From: CAZQCI01 sp964592255
Lineage (GTDB): Bacteria > UBA10199 > SBBF01
Assembly: GCA_964592255.1 (NCBI GenBank)
Contig: CAZQCI010000092.1
Coordinates: forward strand, 1 to 8,678
Reading direction: 5' to 3'
DNA length: 8,678 bases
Made by a program: the position numbers and the translations under genes. Shown one piece after another: positions 5,939 to 8,678 of this stretch (its first letter is position 1; each line of letters starts with the position of its first letter). The notes beneath the pieces were generated by a model. That model ran no database searches, was not told the origin of the DNA, and was given only the letters and a program-made list of their open reading frames with translations.

Positions 5939-5966
5939 AGTAAGAGAGGGTAGGGGGAGTTATGCT

Positions 5967-6674
5967 ATGAAAAATCTCCTCTCTTTTTTATTTCCCCAAA
6001 CCTGCCGTTTTTGTCGCGAACTTGTTGTTTCATCGGAATTTCTTTGTGTGTCTTGCACTGAAAATATTCCTTGGATTGGCCACTCTTTTTGTAGTGTGTG
6101 TGGAAAACCTTTTGAAGAAGCGGTGAATCATAACCATCCTTGTGGGGATTGTTTGAAACACCCTCCTGAATTTTCAAGCCATTACTCTGCCGTTTTTTAT
6201 GATGATGTGGTGCGTAACGTGATTCACCAGCTTAAATATGGGGCTGCTCAGCATATGCTACCGTTGCTGGCGCAGTGGGTTTTGAAAAAATATATCTCTT
6301 CTTTAGTTCTTGCGGACTATTTAGTTCCTGTCCCTTTAAGCTCCAAGCGTTTATCGCGGCGTACGTTTAATCAAAGCTTGGAGCTCAGCCGACTGATTTC
6401 CAAAAAGACGGGGATTCCTCTCATTGTTCATGGTCTTCAAAAAATTAAGGAAACACCGGCTCAGACCCAGCTTAACCGAAAGAAAAGAGAAGAAAATCTT
6501 GAAGGAGCTTTTATCTGGAAAGGAAGATCTTTGAGAGATAAGACTGTTCTTCTCATCGACGACGTCTACTCCACTGGTAGCACCTTAAATGCCTGTGCCC
6601 GGGCCCTTAAATCATCACAACCCGATCAGATTATGGCCCTTACTGTGGCTTATAATCCGGGCCGTTCAGTTTAA
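5967..6674 (+). CDS. comF: ComF-family phosphoribosyltransferase-like protein
   Basis: The 235-residue protein has the ComF/GntX architecture. N-terminal zinc-binding cysteines come as two CxxC pairs, Cys13/Cys16 with Cys27/Cys30, and a second set Cys42/Cys45 with Cys59/Cys62. A type I phosphoribosyltransferase domain follows, with DYLVPVPLSSKRLSRRTFNQS (117-137) and the PRPP-binding loop VLLIDDVYSTGSTL (194-207). KETPAQTQLNRKKREENLEG (161-180) is the usual linker motif. Family members are tied to DNA uptake in competent bacteria, but in many others the role is unproven; no other competence gene is visible here. SD AGGGGGAG (5952-5959) lies seven bases before the ATG, one of the few strong SDs in the window. 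It sits 28 bases after gpmI, probably in the same transcript. Confidence 0.92.
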   Translation: MKNLLSFLFPQTCRFCRELVVSSEFLCVSCTENIPWIGHSFCSVCGKPFEEAVNHNHPCGDCLKHPPEFSSHYSAVFYDDVVRNVIHQLKYGAAQHMLPLLAQWVLKKYISSLVLADYLVPVPLSSKRLSRRTFNQSLELSRLISKKTGIPLIVHGLQKIKETPAQTQLNRKKREENLEGAFIWKGRSLRDKTVLLIDDVYSTGSTLNACARALKSSQPDQIMALTVAYNPGRSV

Positions 6675-6694
6675 ATACCTCATCTGATTGAGGC

Positions 6695-6723
6695 TTGATC
6701 CGGCTTTAGAGCGATGATATCCT
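6695..6723 (+). promoter_or_regulatory. possible promoter for the metallopeptidase-like gene
   Basis: TTGATC (6695-6700), a 17-base spacer and TATCCT (6718-6723) make a moderate sigma-70-like match in the 55-base gap after comF. The start of transcription would fall at about 6730, the A of the ATG, so an mRNA made from it would be leaderless. That agrees with the lack of any Shine-Dalgarno before this gene. The hexamers are not consensus, so this is tentative. Confidence 0.3.
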
Positions 6724-6729
6724 GCATTT

Positions 6730-7458
6730 ATGGCTATTAACCCCATTTCAGCCGGCGGCTCTTCCTTAATTCTCAAGGGCCTCCCTACGGTAACAGCGGG
6801 TTCTTCTCAGCAGGCTACTTCTCTCAAAAGCTTGGGCGAGACGCCCCCAACTATTTTATCTTTGGAACAGATAGGGGCAGAACTGGCGGCTTTATTCTTA
6901 CCTGCTGGTTTACTGGGACGTTTGCGTAAAAGACTGAATTACCTGAAGAACAAAAAATGCGTTATTATTCCCGCCGATGGAACCACGGCCTGCATTGACG
7001 AAAATGAGCAGGTCTATGTGGGAGTAGGTTTTGTGAAAAAATACCTCATCGACAAAGATGGAAAAGACGAAGAAGGGAAAGACCGTGGTGAGGAAACCGT
7101 TGCTGGAGTATTAGCGCATGAATGGGGCCACGCTTGTGCCGTACGACCCGATAAACAAGAAATTCAGGAGCTGAATTGGAACGAAATTTTTGAATTAAGG
7201 CGGGCCCATGAAACTTTGGCTGATGAAATCAGCGGACGACTTTTATACATGATGGGTTATTCTACTGAGGGGATTATCCGATTTCTGACGCGTGGTAAAG
7301 AAACCCACAATTTGAAATATCATGCCTCCGACATGCGGGCGCGTATTATTCAATATGGTTTTGAAGCTGAAAAACGCAAAGCACAATTGGCTCGTCAACT
7401 TTTCAAAAACTCTACTTACGACAATCATTACAATTCCGTTCTTTTGGACATCGCTTAA
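6730..7458 (+). CDS. HExxH metallopeptidase-like protein (M48/M78 type)
   Basis: The 242-residue product has a gluzincin zinc-protease core. TVAGVLAHEWGHACA (123-137) supplies His130, Glu131 and His134, and HETLADEISGRLLYMMGY (160-177) supplies a likely third ligand Glu161, plus Asp165. The E-x-x-A-D helix followed by a MGYS...IIRFL segment, and YHASDMRARI (197-206) like the HPxxxxRI element, recall M48 peptidases. The short 26-residue gap between the zinc motifs is nearer to M78/ImmA-like proteins. There is no signal peptide or membrane helix. Residues 1-60 are rich in Ser, Thr, Gly and Pro and look disordered. An acidic/lysine loop lies at 108-122. An in-frame TGA at 6715-6717 makes ATG 6730 the first start. 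The stop overlaps the next ATG by one base (TAATG). Substrate is unknown. Confidence 0.72.
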   Translation: MAINPISAGGSSLILKGLPTVTAGSSQQATSLKSLGETPPTILSLEQIGAELAALFLPAGLLGRLRKRLNYLKNKKCVIIPADGTTACIDENEQVYVGVGFVKKYLIDKDGKDEEGKDRGEETVAGVLAHEWGHACAVRPDKQEIQELNWNEIFELRRAHETLADEISGRLLYMMGYSTEGIIRFLTRGKETHNLKYHASDMRARIIQYGFEAEKRKAQLARQLFKNSTYDNHYNSVLLDIA

Positions 7459-8612
7459 TGGCTTATCCGCAACTGACAGTGACGGTGGATAGTCTTAATT
7501 CCGAAGGTGTAGGTGTCGCTCGGCATGAGGGCAAAGTGTATTTTATTCCCTGGGTCGTTCCGGGAGATACCGTTTTAGTTCAAGTTGAAAAGGAGCATCC
7601 TCGGTATAATGAGGCCCGTCTGATTCATTTGGTGCAAAAATCTCCTGACCATATTGATCCCCGATGCCCTTATTTTTTTGAATGTGGGGGTTGTCAATTA
7701 CAGCATATCAATGACACGGCTCAGTTGCTCTATAAGCAGAACAAGGTGGAGGCGGCCCTTAAGAGAATTGCCCGCATAGAGTCGTGTGAAGTCAGCCCCA
7801 TCTTGGCAGCCCCAGAGCGTTGGCATTATCGCCGTCGGATTCAGCTTCATGTCGACCGTCGTGGGAAAATTGGTTTTTTCAAACTCAACAGTCATCAGAT
7901 TGTGGAAATCGATCACTGTCTGATTGCCGATGAAAGTTTGAATCGCCAGCTGTCTGATTTAAGGAAATCCCAACCCGAAAAAGGTTTTTATGAACTCCGC
8001 GTGGATGACTCTTCCGGTTTCATTCAAAATAACGAGGCGCAAAACAAGGTTTTGATCAATCTCGTTTTAAAATTTGTGGAAGCCAGGACCGATGAAACGA
8101 TTTTTGATCTTTATTGTGGCGCTGGTAATTACACTTTCCCTTTGGCAAGGGATTGCTTGAAAATTTATGGAGTGGAAAAAAGTACGGATTCAATTCGCAT
8201 GGCTCGAGAGGAAAGTGTACGCCAGTCTGTCTCCAACATCCATTGGAAGCAGGGAGGAGTTTTTGAAATTTTAACCCGGCTGCAGAAAGAAGGTATTTCC
8301 TGCGATAAGATGGTTGTTAACCCTCCTCGTGAAGGGATTGGGGAGGCTATGGAAGCTCTTTTTAAATTCCATCCGCAGAGGATTGTTTATGTCTCGTGTA
8401 ATCCATCCACCTTTGCACGTGATGTGGCACGTTTTGCCCGGCAAGGCTATCGACTTGTCCTATGCCAGCCCGTGGACATGTTTCCACAGACAATTCATGT
8501 GGAAGTGGTGGGGGTGTTGGTGAGCTCTTCTCATGAGGCTGGAAAAAATTTAAGTACTTTGTATGGAGACATTCCAAGTCTTGAAGTTCCTCTTAGGAGG
8601 AAAGTTTTTTAA
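7458..8612 (+). CDS. rlmD: TRAM-domain 4Fe-4S 23S rRNA m5U methyltransferase (RlmD/RumA type)
   Basis: The 384-residue protein belongs to the TrmA/RlmC/RlmD family that makes 5-methyluridine with SAM. Layout: TRAM RNA-binding domain (about 4-60); iron-sulfur cysteines Cys70, Cys76, Cys79 (CPYFFECGGCQ) and probably Cys154 (DHCLI); SAM motif FDLYCGAGNYTFPLA (216-230); VVNPPREGI (286-294); catalytic nucleophile Cys314 in VYVSCNPSTFARD; and base Glu349 in HVEVVGVL. TRAM plus cluster favours RlmD (U1939) or a dual RlmCD over TrmA; the exact uridine is not readable. It is shorter than the roughly 430-residue E. coli RlmD: few residues separate the cluster domain from FIQNNEAQN (188-196). About 30 atypical residues follow VVGVLV at the end. 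The start overlaps the previous stop (TAATG), implying coupling. Confidence 0.9.
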   Translation: MAYPQLTVTVDSLNSEGVGVARHEGKVYFIPWVVPGDTVLVQVEKEHPRYNEARLIHLVQKSPDHIDPRCPYFFECGGCQLQHINDTAQLLYKQNKVEAALKRIARIESCEVSPILAAPERWHYRRRIQLHVDRRGKIGFFKLNSHQIVEIDHCLIADESLNRQLSDLRKSQPEKGFYELRVDDSSGFIQNNEAQNKVLINLVLKFVEARTDETIFDLYCGAGNYTFPLARDCLKIYGVEKSTDSIRMAREESVRQSVSNIHWKQGGVFEILTRLQKEGISCDKMVVNPPREGIGEAMEALFKFHPQRIVYVSCNPSTFARDVARFARQGYRLVLCQPVDMFPQTIHVEVVGVLVSSSHEAGKNLSTLYGDIPSLEVPLRRKVF

Positions 8613-8678
8613 TTAAACAGCTTTCATGATCGATTCCAATGCTTCTGGATTTTCTACCGATGAAATATCGCCTAAAGG
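8613..8678 (-). CDS. acs: 3' end of an acetyl-CoA synthetase-like gene (partial)
   Basis: Read on the - strand from the window edge, one open frame encodes 21 residues, PLGDISSVENPEALESIMKA then V, followed by TAA (8613-8615). The LGDISxxExPExLExI pattern is the typical extreme C-terminus of acetyl-CoA synthetase, which ends with LGDxSTLxxPxVVxxL after the acetylatable Lys region. That region and the AMP-binding core lie outside the window. If correct, the gene activates acetate to acetyl-CoA. Its stop codon abuts that of the convergent RlmD-type gene with no base between (TAA|TTA), and no terminator separates them. The identification rests on a short tail, so it is moderate. Confidence 0.55.
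   Translation of the reverse strand, partial: PLGDISSVENPEALESIMKAV

Noticed and set aside
6678..6693. Hairpin CCTCA-TCTGAT-TGAGG after comF
   Set aside because: Only a 5-bp stem with no following T-run; too weak to be a terminator and expected by chance.
8608..8617. Palindrome TTTAATTAAA at the convergent gene junction
   Set aside because: Pure A/T symmetry arising from abutting TAA and TTA stop codons; no GC stem for a bidirectional terminator.

Overview
The window reads as an ordinary bacterial chromosome segment of moderate G+C, with an AT-rich stretch at the left end. It is densely packed: the genes are mostly 0-30 bases apart and nearly all on the + strand. The order rsfS - rlmH - gpmI, with a ComF-family gene next, is one I associate with deltaproteobacteria-type genomes (Desulfobacterota, Bdellovibrionota, Myxococcota and relatives). 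A bacterial initiator tRNA and the mix of SD-led and SD-less starts fit, but the phylum call is an inference of modest confidence.

Left end (1-540). The 5' part of an initiator tRNA-fMet gene lies on the - strand, with a near-consensus promoter at 67-96. About 220 bases of AT-rich non-coding DNA follow, holding dyads and short direct repeats. Next is a complete monocistronic unit on the + strand: consensus promoter (TTGACA / TATAAT, 18-bp spacer), a strong Shine-Dalgarno, a 22-codon gene for an extremely lysine-rich peptide (14 of 22 residues), and a classic rho-independent terminator.

Centre (543-5938). The run is: a CaiB/BaiF-type (class III CoA-transferase / alpha-methylacyl-CoA racemase) gene; rsmI (16S rRNA C1402 2'-O-methyltransferase), overlapping it by TTGA; a gap holding a decayed palindromic repeat; an RluA-family pseudouridine synthase; rsfS (ribosome silencing factor with an added lysine-rich tail); rlmH (23S Psi1915 methyltransferase); then gpmI (phosphoglycerate mutase). 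Between rlmH and gpmI is a 108-base near-perfect hairpin. A 38-codon ORF coincides with it, starting directly after the rlmH stop and ending three bases before the TTG start of gpmI.

Right end (5967-8678). A ComF-family phosphoribosyltransferase is followed by a small HExxH metallopeptidase-like protein of the M48/M78 type. Its stop codon overlaps the start of a TRAM-domain, 4Fe-4S, RlmD-type rRNA m5U methyltransferase. That gene meets, stop codon to stop codon, the 3' end of a - strand gene whose last 21 residues resemble the C-terminus of acetyl-CoA synthetase.

The main theme is ribosome maturation and translation: tRNA-fMet, RsmI, an RluA-type synthase, RsfS, RlmH and an RlmD-type enzyme, interleaved with central metabolism. 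I see no convincing defence, phage or conjugative system. The most unusual items are the isolated polylysine micro-gene, the lysine-rich RsfS tail, and the hairpin/leader-ORF arrangement ahead of gpmI.
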